The notes under the pieces: model-generated
Databases searched by the model: none
Seen by the model: only the letters and a program-made list of their open reading frames with translations
Told to the model about the DNA's origin: nothing
Part shown: positions 34,010 through 42,124 of the stretch, piece by piece
How positions within the stretch are numbered: position 1 is the first letter of the stretch
How the letters are laid out: each line of letters starts with the position of its first letter
From: Bifidobacterium vansinderenii
Lineage (GTDB): Bacteria; Actinomycetota; Actinomycetes; Actinomycetales; Bifidobacteriaceae
Direction of reading: 5' to 3'
Length of the DNA stretch: 45,069 nucleotides
Assembly (NCBI RefSeq): GCF_002234915.1
Contig: NZ_NEWD01000012.1
Coordinates: 1 to 45,069, forward strand
Program-made: the position numbers and the translations under genes

Positions 34010-34498
34010 TTACTCGGCCTTGGCCTCGGCGCCGTCGGCCTCAGCGGTGTCGGTAGAGGGCTCGCCCTCGGCCGGTGCGTCGGTTTCGGCCGGAGCTGCG
34101 TCCTCATCCGCGCTCTTGGCTGCTGCGGCGTCGGCGGCCTTCTCGGCGTTCACGGTCTCGGCGATCTTGGCGACACGGGCCACGTATTCGGCGCGCTCCT
34201 CCTCGCTCATCACGGACAGACGGGCCTTGAGCGCGGCATCCTTCACGTCGTCGACGGCATCGCGAGCCTTGGATGCGGCGTCGGTGGCACCGGCGAACGC
34301 GCCCTTGGCGGCGCCCTGCGCCTTGCGCGTCAGCTCGGAATTGAGCACCTTGCCCTGCTCCACGGTCAGCTCGCCCTTCTTCACGAGCTCATCGACGATC
34401 TGCTGGCTCTTCTCGGCGCTGGCGGCCACGGCTCCCACGCCCGCAAGGAAGATGGTGCGCAGGCCATCACCGAGATTGTTGAAGTTGAAATCAGCCAT
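34010..34498 (-). CDS. Phasin-like protein of unknown function
   Basis: 162 residues; ATG 34498 follows AAGGAGTG. Residues 1-30 contain a hydrophobic helix (GLRTIFLAGVGAVAASAEKSQQIVDELVKKGELTVEQGKVLNSEL), which matches the start of PhaI/PhaF-like and COG3937-like proteins. The middle is a likely amphipathic coiled coil (AASKARDAVDDVKDAALKARLSVMSEEERAEYVARVAKIAE). The end is an Ala/Glu/Asp-rich acidic tail. No polyhydroxyalkanoate genes are present, so the granule role of phasins cannot be assumed. It may be an envelope- or nucleoid-associated stress protein; function unknown. Confidence 0.7.
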   Translation of the reverse strand: MADFNFNNLGDGLRTIFLAGVGAVAASAEKSQQIVDELVKKGELTVEQGKVLNSELTRKAQGAAKGAFAGATDAASKARDAVDDVKDAALKARLSVMSEEERAEYVARVAKIAETVNAEKAADAAAAKSADEDAAPAETDAPAEGEPSTDTAEADGAEAKAE

Positions 34499-34778
34499 GA
34501 TGACACTCCTTCATATCCGCCGGATGCCCGGCCATACGGCTGTTACGTACTGCTTATGCGGACCGCACGCGGTCGTATATGGTTGCGCACGATTCCCGCA
34601 TCGACTCCAACTTTACCCCAGCAGCCCCCGTCTCCCCCTGAACACACTCGGGTGTCATGTCGTCGCTTCAAACGCCCGGCGGCGATTGCCGTGCCGTCCC
34701 GCTGGAAGTGTCGTCAGCAAAGGCGGCACGACAATCACCAAACACTCAATTCGTTAAGCGTTACCGACTTGTCAAACG
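34499..34778. other. Intergenic gap between the phasin-like gene and gatD
   Basis: 280 bases without a gene. The right end contains an imperfect direct repeat, AAGCGTTACCG / AAACGTTACCG (about 34757-34785), overlapping the gatD stop codon. No clear terminator for gatD was found. Confidence 0.5.
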
Positions 34779-35648
34779 TTACCGCGGGCGGGATTCGGCC
34801 ACTCGGCGCGCCTCGGACGCGAACCGGTCGAGACGGTCGAGCTCCTCACGTGCGGCGGGCGTGACCTGCGGATCGAATACGCCGTAGCGGTGCTCGGCGG
34901 CCTTGGCGATCAGGAAGTCGGCGATACGCGGATTCTTCGGCAGCAGCGAGCCGTGCATGTACGTGCCGATCACGTTGTTCACGCGCGCGCCCTCGAATCC
35001 GTCCTTGCCGTTGTTGCCCGCGCCCTCGCCGCGCACCTTGCCGAGCGGCTTCGCGCCGTCGCCGAGGAACGTCTGGCCGGAATGGTTCTCGTAGCCGATC
35101 ACCGTGCCGAAGTCGTCGGACTCCTCCACCAGATTGCCGATCAGACGCACCTCCTCGCCCACGGTGTGCGCGTCGAGAATGCCGATACCGGGCAGCTTCT
35201 CGCCCTCGCTGGTCTCGAAGTACTCGCCGAACAGCTGGTACATGCCGCAGATCATGAGCATGGGCACGCCGTCGGCGGCGAGCTCGCGGATCAGGTTGGC
35301 GCGCGCGAAGAAGTCCTTGATGATCTTCTTCTGGCCGGTGTCCTGGCCGCCGCCGCCGAGGATCAGGTCCACCTCGATCGGCCACTGGTCGCCCTGGTTG
35401 TAGTAGTGCGTGACCGGCTCGTATCCGTACAGCGCCATGCGACGCTGGATGGTGAGCACGTTGCCCGAATCGCCGTAGATGTTCATGTCCTTCGGGTAGA
35501 GGCTCATGATGTCGAGGCGGCGGTCCTCGGCGGGAGTCTCGGTCTCGACGGTTGCGGCAGTTGCGGTCGCAGTGGCCTCGGCGGGTTCGGCAGTCTCGGC
35601 GGGTTCGTTCACAGCGGTTTCGTTCACGTTTGTGGTTTCGTTCGTCAT
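34779..35648 (-). CDS. gatD: Lipid II isoglutaminyl synthase, glutaminase subunit GatD
   Basis: 289 residues from ATG 35648 (GAGGA upstream), 23 bases after the murT stop codon, so the two are one operon. An Ala/Glu/Thr-rich tail of about 45 residues precedes the class I glutamine amidotransferase-like (CobB/CobQ type) domain (LDIMSLYPKDMNIYGDSGNVLTIQRRM...). The nucleophile is C134 in LMICGMYQLFGEYF and the partner His is H232 in GTYMHGSLLPKNPRIADFL. GatD supplies ammonia from glutamine, and MurT uses it with ATP to amidate D-Glu of the peptidoglycan stem in lipid II. This amidation is needed for efficient crosslinking in many Gram-positive bacteria. Confidence 0.92.
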   Translation of the reverse strand: MTNETTNVNETAVNEPAETAEPAEATATATAATVETETPAEDRRLDIMSLYPKDMNIYGDSGNVLTIQRRMALYGYEPVTHYYNQGDQWPIEVDLILGGGGQDTGQKKIIKDFFARANLIRELAADGVPMLMICGMYQLFGEYFETSEGEKLPGIGILDAHTVGEEVRLIGNLVEESDDFGTVIGYENHSGQTFLGDGAKPLGKVRGEGAGNNGKDGFEGARVNNVIGTYMHGSLLPKNPRIADFLIAKAAEHRYGVFDPQVTPAAREELDRLDRFASEARRVAESRPR

Positions 35649-35671
35649 CGTCAGTCCTCGTTTCGTTTCAC

Positions 35672-37246
35672 TCAGCGGCCCACGCCGGCGTCCGACACCT
35701 TGGTCAGGTGGCCCAGATGCGAGCGCACCTTGAGCATCGACGTGTACGTGCAGTAGATGCGCTTCGGCGTGCCGGGGTTCGCCTTGACGAACGCGTCCAC
35801 GGCGGCATCGATGTCGGGCTCGACCTTGCCGACGGGCACCTGGTCGTATTCGAGGCGCAATGCCATGTCCCACGCGCGCACACCGGAGACCATGCGCACG
35901 CCGGTGCCACGCAGTCCGGTGAAGTCCACGTCCCACAGCCAGCTCATGTCGCGACCGTCGGCGTACTGGTCGTTGATCACGATCATCGTGTCGTGACCGG
36001 CCGGGTCGAACGACTTGAGCGACATGCGGAAGCCCATCGGGTTCTTGACGAGCAGCAGTTCCACGCTCGTGCCGTTCACGTCGATGGATTCGCCGCGGCC
36101 GAACGCGGGGGTGACCTGCGCCACGGCGTTGATCAGGTCGTGGGTGCCGGCATTCGCGAACTTCTGGATGCGACGGCGGGCGGCGGGCTTGGCGAGCTTC
36201 GACGACTCCATGACGGTGGCGTCGACCATGGCGGCGCGCACCACGGCGAGCGCGGCGGCCGCGTTGTAGAGGTTGTAGACGCCTTCGAGCTTGACGCCGG
36301 TGGACTGGGTGGTGCCGTCGATGAGGAATTCGGCGGTGTGGTCGCCCACCTTGGTGAGGGTGACGTCGGCGGGGAGGGGGTTGTGGGACGACTGGGCGTC
36401 GGACCCCCTCAGTCCGGCCTCGCCGGACAGCTCCCCTTGGGAGGGGGAGCCGGTAGAAGTGGATTCCGACTTGGAAGAGGAAGAGCCGGAAGAGACCATG
36501 TCGGCGGCGTGCATGTCGTCGTCGGACGGGAAGAAGGTGCGCAGGTCGTCGGACAGGCCGAAGTAGTGCACCTTGGTTCCGTCGGGAACGAGCGAGGCGA
36601 GCTTGGCGATGCGCGGATCCTCGCGGTTGAGCACCACGGTGCCGTCGGTCGCCTCGGCCACGTGGCCGAGCAGTCGGGCGGTGTTGTCGATCTCGCCGAA
36701 ACGGTCGAGCTGGTCGCGCATCACGTTGAGCAGCAGCGCGTACCGCGGGCGCACCTGCTTCACGAAGTGCACGGCGTACGCCTCGTCGAGCTCGAGCACG
36801 GCGATGTCGGCGTTGAGATGGCCGGTGATCGACACCTGCTGCAGCAGTGCGGACACCACGCCGCGTGTGAAGTTCGATCCGGTGGGGTTGGTGAACACCT
36901 TGAGGCCGAGCTGCGCGAACATGGATGCGACCATGCGCGTGGTGGTGGTCTTGCCGTTCGTGCCGGACACGAGCACCACGCCGTACGGCAGACGGCTCAG
37001 CGTGCGGGCGAGGAATCCGGGGTCGATGCCCTCGATCACCTTGCCGGGGAACGCGCTGCCGCCGTGATGGGTCACGCGGGCGGCCAGACGCACGCCCTTG
37101 CCGATCAGCGGGGTGGCGAAGGCGCTCCACGGTTTGCGCGGAATGGCCGGACGCGTGCCGTTCGCACCCTTTGCACCCGCGCCGCTGCCCGAACCGTTCG
37201 ATCCGCTGTCGTTCGCCGAAAGACCGGCCTGACCATTACTCTTCAC
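35672..37246 (-). CDS. murT: Lipid II isoglutaminyl synthase, Mur-ligase-like subunit MurT, with a repeat insertion
   Basis: 524 residues from GTG 37246. After a low-complexity N-terminus come the Mur ligase P-loop GTNGKTTT (95-102), the middle ATPase domain, and the C-terminal DUF1727 domain with NDQYADGRDMSWLWD. D433 corresponds to the Asp that completes the catalytic triad with the GatD Cys and His. Other MurT proteins carry a Cys4 zinc ribbon just after the (Y)FG(L/I) segment; here that place (about 232-292) has no cysteine. It holds a Ser-rich linker, and residues 266-282 are encoded by a palindromic repeat of the intergenic A family. The protein has one Cys in total. All ATP-binding residues look intact, so it is probably active. 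Confidence 0.92.
   Translation of the reverse strand: MKSNGQAGLSANDSGSNGSGSGAGAKGANGTRPAIPRKPWSAFATPLIGKGVRLAARVTHHGGSAFPGKVIEGIDPGFLARTLSRLPYGVVLVSGTNGKTTTTRMVASMFAQLGLKVFTNPTGSNFTRGVVSALLQQVSITGHLNADIAVLELDEAYAVHFVKQVRPRYALLLNVMRDQLDRFGEIDNTARLLGHVAEATDGTVVLNREDPRIAKLASLVPDGTKVHYFGLSDDLRTFFPSDDDMHAADMVSSGSSSSKSESTSTGSPSQGELSGEAGLRGSDAQSSHNPLPADVTLTKVGDHTAEFLIDGTTQSTGVKLEGVYNLYNAAAALAVVRAAMVDATVMESSKLAKPAARRRIQKFANAGTHDLINAVAQVTPAFGRGESIDVNGTSVELLLVKNPMGFRMSLKSFDPAGHDTMIVINDQYADGRDMSWLWDVDFTGLRGTGVRMVSGVRAWDMALRLEYDQVPVGKVEPDIDAAVDAFVKANPGTPKRIYCTYTSMLKVRSHLGHLTKVSDAGVGR
36402..36451. repeat. Type A palindromic repeat inside murT, in frame
   Basis: CCCCCTCAGTCCGGCCTCGCCGGAC followed by AGCTCCCCTTGGGAGGGGGAGC matches the intergenic type A layout: CCTCAG, a stem of the AGTCCG...CGGAC type, then the CTCCC/GGGAG hairpin. 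It is read through in frame as Gly/Ser/Glu-rich residues. Confidence 0.7.
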
Positions 37247-37423
37247 TGTTCACTGCCTTCTGTTCTGTCTGTTCGACCTGATTGTTCGGCTTGATTATCG
37301 TCCTGATCAACCGATCGTCAATCAATCCGACTGCCCATAACCATACCAATTCCACGTCACGTTTATGAGGGTCGACAGGGGTCTGATGATCATGTTGGAT
37401 AAGGCGCTTTTCACCCCGCCCCG

Positions 37424-37477
37424 CGTTCTCCCTCCAAGGGAGGGAGATGTCACGGCACGCCGTGGCAGAGGGAGGGC
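37424..37477. repeat. Intergenic palindromic repeat, type B
   Basis: CTCCCTCCAAGGGAGGGAG and TGTCACGGCACGCCGTGGCA hairpins between dnaB and murT, ending 14 bases from the dnaB stop codon. It can serve as the 3' structure of the dnaB message. Confidence 0.75.
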
Positions 37478-37490
37478 TAAGGCACCTGAT

Positions 37491-38912
37491 TCACACGCCC
37501 TGCTGGAAGTCCTGGGGCATGTCCTGGAAGCGGGAGTTGGCGCCAAGGAACGCGAGTCCGAACGTCTCCGTGGGGCCGTTACGGTGCTTCGCCATGATGA
37601 TGTCGGCCTCGCCCGGGCGGTCCTCCTTGTCGTAGAAGTCGGGTCGGTGCACCAGGAACACCACGTCGGCGTCCTGCTCGATCGAACCGGATTCACGCAG
37701 ATCGGACAGCTGCGGCTTCTTGTCGTTGCGCATCTCCGGGCCACGGTTCAGCTGCGAAAGCGCCACCACGGGCACCTCGAGCTCCTTGGCCAGCAGCTTG
37801 AGCGCACGCGAGAACTCGGACACCTCCTGCTGGCGGCTCTCCACGGCCTTGCCGGAGCTCATGAGCTGCAGGTAGTCGATCACCACGAGCTTGAGGTCGT
37901 TGGTCTGCTTGAGGCGGCGGCACTTCGCGCGGATCTCCATGAGGCTCATGTTCGGCGAATCGTCGATGAACAGCGGCGCGTTGGCGAGCTTGCCCCAGAA
38001 GTTGTTGAGCGTGTTCCAGCGTTCGGGCGTGATCTCGTCGGCGCGGCGCAGTGCACCCAGCGGGATGTTCGTCTCGGCGGCGATGATGCGCTGCGCGAGT
38101 TCGTTCTTGCTCATCTCCAGGGAGAACACGACGGTGGTCATGTTCGCGTGCAGGGCCGCGTGGCGCGCGAAGTCGATGCCGAGTGTGGACTTGCCCATGG
38201 CCGGACGTCCGGCGACCACGATCATCTGGCCGGGCTGCAGGCCTTGGGTCACGTCGTCGATGTCACGGAAACCGGTGGGCACGCCCTTCTGGATCAGGCC
38301 GTTCTGCAGGGCGTCGAGCTGGTTGAGCGTCTCCTCCACCACGGGGCCGATGGCCTCGTAGTCCTGACGCACCTTGCCCACGCTCATCTCGTACACCTCG
38401 GCCTGCGCGAGGTTCACGATATCCTCAGCCTGCGAGCCTTCCGCGGAGTAGCCCATCTGCGCGATCTTGGTGCCCGCGGCAATCACGTTGCGCAGGATCG
38501 CGCGCTGGTGCACGATGTCCGCATAATACGTGGCGTTCGCGGCGGTGGGCACGGACGCGACCAGACTATGCAGATAGTCGGCGCCGCCCACCTTCTCGAG
38601 ATTGCCCTCCTTCAGGAGTTCGTTCGCCACGATCACCGCGTCCACCGGCTGCGAGGCGGAGAACAGCGTGATGATCGCCTCATACACGGTCTGATGCTTG
38701 GGCTGATAGAAGTCGGTGACGTCGATCATCTGGCTGACCTCGCCGATCGCGTCCTTGCTCATGAGCATGCCGCCGAGCACGGCCATCTCCGCGTTGTCGT
38801 CGTGCGGGGGGACACGGTCGAAGATCGGGTCGCGATCCGACCGCCCGTTGTGCGCGGAGGGGACTCCGTCTCCGCGCTCGTTCCTCTCAAACGTCTGTTC
38901 TGCCATACTCAC
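37491..38912 (-). CDS. dnaB: Replicative DNA helicase DnaB
   Basis: 473 residues from GTG 38912, or 471 from ATG 38906. The N-terminal DnaB domain (about 38-140; PPHDDNAEMAVLGGML, FYQPKHQTVYEAI) is followed by the RecA-like ATPase: Walker A GRPAMGKST near 235, VVFSLEMSKNELAQRI, Walker B KLVVIDYLQLM, the arginine-rich SQLNRGPEMRNDKKPQLSDLRESGSIEQDADVV, and KHRNGPTETFGLAF. It unwinds DNA ahead of the replisome. No intein is present. The GTG start overlaps the kinase stop codon (GTGA), which suggests translational coupling. A TACAAT just upstream could also give a leaderless message starting at the ATG. The usual neighbours rplI, ssb and rpsR are absent. Confidence 0.93.
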   Translation of the reverse strand: MSMAEQTFERNERGDGVPSAHNGRSDRDPIFDRVPPHDDNAEMAVLGGMLMSKDAIGEVSQMIDVTDFYQPKHQTVYEAIITLFSASQPVDAVIVANELLKEGNLEKVGGADYLHSLVASVPTAANATYYADIVHQRAILRNVIAAGTKIAQMGYSAEGSQAEDIVNLAQAEVYEMSVGKVRQDYEAIGPVVEETLNQLDALQNGLIQKGVPTGFRDIDDVTQGLQPGQMIVVAGRPAMGKSTLGIDFARHAALHANMTTVVFSLEMSKNELAQRIIAAETNIPLGALRRADEITPERWNTLNNFWGKLANAPLFIDDSPNMSLMEIRAKCRRLKQTNDLKLVVIDYLQLMSSGKAVESRQQEVSEFSRALKLLAKELEVPVVALSQLNRGPEMRNDKKPQLSDLRESGSIEQDADVVFLVHRPDFYDKEDRPGEADIIMAKHRNGPTETFGLAFLGANSRFQDMPQDFQQGV

Positions 38913-40489
38913 GATTGTAGGAACGACACCATAACGGCACTCATGCTCTCAATGTTCACGGTTTCTAAATTGGCCGCGGAGAACGGATATCCACCTCCGA
39001 TTTTCCATGCAGCGCCGATTATCAGTGCCATCATCACAACGGCGAGCACCCTGCTTCTGCGCTGCTTTCGACGCTCCTGCTTTGACCGTTCCACCGGACT
39101 GGGTTCGTAGTCAACCGCACGATTCGTGCTGCGTATGCCACGCTGCTGACCGTCCGTCACTGATCGCTTACTCCGGAATTCCTCCTCGCTCATAGTGGCC
39201 ACGACATCCTGCTCACTCCGCGATTGGGGATATCGAGACGATTGGGGATATCGAGACGATTCCGGCATCTTTCGTGTCGGCTTCACCTCAGAATTCTCAG
39301 ACGTTTTCTTCCCAAGAGTTCGCGTGGATCCGTCGTGTACAGCCTTCGTCTCGCCGAGCTGATCGTCTTTCTTATCGATGTCCTTGGTTTCAGGCAGCGA
39401 TTTATGCGCTGAGGATAGAGTTCCACCGTCCTGCCTTAAACGGACGGGCTTGTATCCGAGTCCGTTTTCCTCGTCCGTACCCTGACTGTCCGATACGTGG
39501 CCACGAGGATTGTTCCGCGCCTCCAGCAACGCCTGTTGCAGTTCATCAACGGTCTGGTACCTGTCCTCCGGTCGCAACGCAGTCGCTTGGGCGATCACCT
39601 TACGCAGGGCCTTACTGCCATGTTCCGGTTCAGGCAATGGGCCGGTGCATCGTCGTATCATCGACATTTCCAACGGCATTTCGGCATACGGCAGCGCACC
39701 ATCGTTGCACATGCGAAACAGAATAATGCCCACACTGTAAATATCGGCACGTGAATCATACAGCTTGTGCTGCAGACGTTCCGGTGCTGCATACTGCATG
39801 GTGGCAACGGCCGTAGGCGCATCCTCACCGTCGGCGAGTAAACGCGAAATGCTGAAATCGCCAAGTTTATACCGCCTGTCGATGTCATCATAGAAAACGT
39901 TGGCCGGTTTCACATCACGGTGAAGAATGTGCATCGTCTCGCCATCGATCTTCATCGTCGTCGTGGTGCACTGCAACAATCCGGCACACAAGTCGAGTCC
40001 TACCGCAAAGACCTTATTCTCATCATATGGATGGGCCTTGTCGCGATCATCATTGATGACGTCCGCCAGGGTCCGCGGCAGATACTCCATGAGAATGACC
40101 AGATCCTGACCGGAACGATCGTCATTCCTCCATGCCACCGTGGCATGATCCCAGATCTGCACGATATGGGATCGTCCCCGCAAGCTTTCCATGAGCTGCC
40201 ATTCCATGCTCGCCTTACGGACACGTTCAGCTTTTTGATTGTCCGTCAACGGATGGGATGATTCCTCGGAGAACATCTCGATCACCTTTACGGCGCCCTC
40301 CAGCACACCATCGTATCCGGCATTGACCGCGAAAATAGCGCGATCCGAACCCACATACAGGCAGTCCCCCAGACTCCATGAGACCTCTTCGACGTAGGAG
40401 TTCGTACCACGCCGTACATGCGACACCGCCTGAAGATACCGGCTCCTCTGCTCACGTACCCGCGTCTCTACACTCACGCTTTTTACCAT
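38909..40489 (-). CDS. Membrane-anchored Ser/Thr protein kinase
   Basis: 526 residues. The kinase domain spans about 37-315: Lys in EGAVKVIEMF (K68), HRDVKPANVF (190-199), DFSISRLL (211-218; DFS in place of DFG), TMQYAAPERL and DIYSVGIILFRM. The Gly-rich loop is degenerate (GDCLYVGSDRAIF). Residues 320-478 are a hydrophilic linker rich in Ser, Lys and Glu, with an 18-base tandem duplication giving SSRYPQ twice. One membrane span (about 479-498, VLAVVMMALIIGAAWKIGG) leaves a short outer tail with no PASTA or sensor domain. It is the third gene of the GrpE-like/Hsp70-like set, 39 bases after the Hsp70 gene, and ends in a GTGA overlap with dnaB. Its DNA looks less GC-rich than dnaB. Confidence 0.88.
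   Translation of the reverse strand: MVKSVSVETRVREQRSRYLQAVSHVRRGTNSYVEEVSWSLGDCLYVGSDRAIFAVNAGYDGVLEGAVKVIEMFSEESSHPLTDNQKAERVRKASMEWQLMESLRGRSHIVQIWDHATVAWRNDDRSGQDLVILMEYLPRTLADVINDDRDKAHPYDENKVFAVGLDLCAGLLQCTTTTMKIDGETMHILHRDVKPANVFYDDIDRRYKLGDFSISRLLADGEDAPTAVATMQYAAPERLQHKLYDSRADIYSVGIILFRMCNDGALPYAEMPLEMSMIRRCTGPLPEPEHGSKALRKVIAQATALRPEDRYQTVDELQQALLEARNNPRGHVSDSQGTDEENGLGYKPVRLRQDGGTLSSAHKSLPETKDIDKKDDQLGETKAVHDGSTRTLGKKTSENSEVKPTRKMPESSRYPQSSRYPQSRSEQDVVATMSEEEFRSKRSVTDGQQRGIRSTNRAVDYEPSPVERSKQERRKQRRSRVLAVVMMALIIGAAWKIGGGYPFSAANLETVNIESMSAVMVSFLQS
39221..39256. repeat. 18-base tandem duplication in the kinase gene
   Basis: CGATTGGGGATATCGAGA is repeated exactly twice, in frame, within the region encoding the flexible linker. 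It could change copy number by slippage without breaking the frame. Confidence 0.8.
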
Positions 40490-40528
40490 GTCTTTGTTCT
40501 CTCACTCCTGTATATCTAAAATTCAGAC

Positions 40529-42037
40529 TTAAAACTCAAACCCATCGCCGGAAATTTTGACTTTCCCCTGTGCGGTGTGGCCAGCGTCGTCCCACGCTTC
40601 GAGCTCCAACAGTCCGTCAGTATTCAACGTCATCATCACTTTGAATTTCGTGCCCGCAGGTACTTCGACACCAAAATCAAAAGTCACTTCGAGAACGGCA
40701 TTGTCATTAAGCGAGTTATATATCTCACTGGCTGCGACATCCTCATCGGTCTCATATACGCGAATCGTCACCAACGCGCTATCGCTATGCATGGCATAAG
40801 TACGAATCTCACTCGCAGGAAGCACCGCACCCTTGCGAATCAAATTGGAAATGATTCTTTTATCGGAGTCCGCACGTTCAAAGGCACGGATGCCATATGA
40901 CAACGGGGCCCTGTCACGCAGGAATGAATTGTCACGCGCATTTGGATCGCAATGTTGCGCATAATACGCGGCGCCGGACACCACCGCGTACTCAGGACGT
41001 TCCACGACGACAGGCAAACTCGGGAACCGCTTTTGCAGGGCCGCCTTCACCTGCGGCATGTTCGACGATCCGCCCACACAGACGATACGCTGCACCGCAC
41101 CGCCATCCACATGAGCAATCACCCTATCCACCGCAGCCATTGTCCGTTCCAGAAGATCGTGAGTCAGCTCCTCGAACTTGGCACGCGTCACATCGATCTC
41201 ATACGATTTCTTGTCCGACAGGATGAACATGGCTGTCGCCACATCCCTATCCGACAACTCCCATTTCACCTCTTCGGCGGCGTTCCGAATGTAGCTCCTA
41301 TCCATCGGGGTAAGCGGTATTGGCCCATACTCGCGCTCGCATTCCTCGATGAGGTACCGCTCCAAACAATCGTCCCAGTCTCGACCTCCGCAACGTTCCA
41401 TCTCAGAAGTCAGCACATCAAACTTGGCACCCTTGCTGCCGTCGGCCGTGACCACGGCAATGTCGCACGTACCGCCGCCAAGATCGTAGACCAACACCCG
41501 TGTATCGTTGTCGAGAGTATTGCGAAAATAGTTGAGCGCCGCCGCCACCGGTTCCTTGATCAATCCGATCACATTCAATCCCGGCCCGCCGGCCTCCGCC
41601 GGCAGACATGCGGCCTGACGAATGATCTCTTTCTCCATATCCGTGAACTTGGCCGGCACGGAGAGCACCACACCGTCGATCCTGCCATCAAAACCATCCT
41701 GGGGAGACACCGAAATGACAAGATCGGCGACCTCTTTGAGGATTGCCGCGGCGATCTGCACCGAACTGAATGATCGTCCATCGATCACTCGGGAGGCAAC
41801 ACCACCACGCCGGTCAAGAAGATTGAGCTTGATTGCTCGCACCACCTGTTCCGCCTCTTCGCCGTAGCTCCTCTTCTCGGCCTCCTTGCCGGTGCGCACG
41901 CCCCTTTTCCGCCCATAATAAAATACCGACGGCACGGCATAGTCATTTTTGCGTTTGAACACCACCGTGCCGCCGAACTCCTCATCGACGGATGCGGCTT
42001 CAGAAAAACTCGTACCGAAGTCTATGCCGATCCTCAT
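40529..42037 (-). CDS. Hsp70-like (DnaK-family) ATPase without the C-terminal lid
   Basis: 502 residues; ATG 42037 follows GAGGGGAG. The actin/Hsp70 ATPase domain (1-365) is intact: phosphate-1 GIDFGTSFSEA (4-14), VVLSVPAKFTDMEKEIIRQAA, IKEPVAAALNYF, phosphate-2 VYDLGGGTCDIAVV (183-196) and the adenosine motif VCVGGSSNMPQV (319-330). A beta-type substrate domain follows (about 378-495; APLSYGIRAF...GAVLPASE...LVTIRVYE...LEVTFDFGVEVPAGTKFKV). The acidic-hydrophobic linker of DnaK (DLLLLD) is replaced by SFLRDR and the helical lid is missing. That argues against a normal DnaJ-driven folding cycle. It lies between the GrpE-like and kinase genes and is probably a specialised chaperone or switch rather than the housekeeping DnaK. 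Confidence 0.88.
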   Translation of the reverse strand: MRIGIDFGTSFSEAASVDEEFGGTVVFKRKNDYAVPSVFYYGRKRGVRTGKEAEKRSYGEEAEQVVRAIKLNLLDRRGGVASRVIDGRSFSSVQIAAAILKEVADLVISVSPQDGFDGRIDGVVLSVPAKFTDMEKEIIRQAACLPAEAGGPGLNVIGLIKEPVAAALNYFRNTLDNDTRVLVYDLGGGTCDIAVVTADGSKGAKFDVLTSEMERCGGRDWDDCLERYLIEECEREYGPIPLTPMDRSYIRNAAEEVKWELSDRDVATAMFILSDKKSYEIDVTRAKFEELTHDLLERTMAAVDRVIAHVDGGAVQRIVCVGGSSNMPQVKAALQKRFPSLPVVVERPEYAVVSGAAYYAQHCDPNARDNSFLRDRAPLSYGIRAFERADSDKRIISNLIRKGAVLPASEIRTYAMHSDSALVTIRVYETDEDVAASEIYNSLNDNAVLEVTFDFGVEVPAGTKFKVMMTLNTDGLLELEAWDDAGHTAQGKVKISGDGFEF

Positions 42038-42124
42038 GCCTGTCTCCCCTCATATCATCTTTCCGCAACGCAGTCCGCCATTGCCAAGATGCACTTCCAT
42101 ATCCCAATATGTCTGCCCTGTTGC

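Noticed and set aside
40529-42037. The Hsp70-like gene as the housekeeping dnaK
   Set aside because: It is about 120 residues short of DnaK, lacks the lid and linker motif, and has no dnaJ or hspR neighbour.
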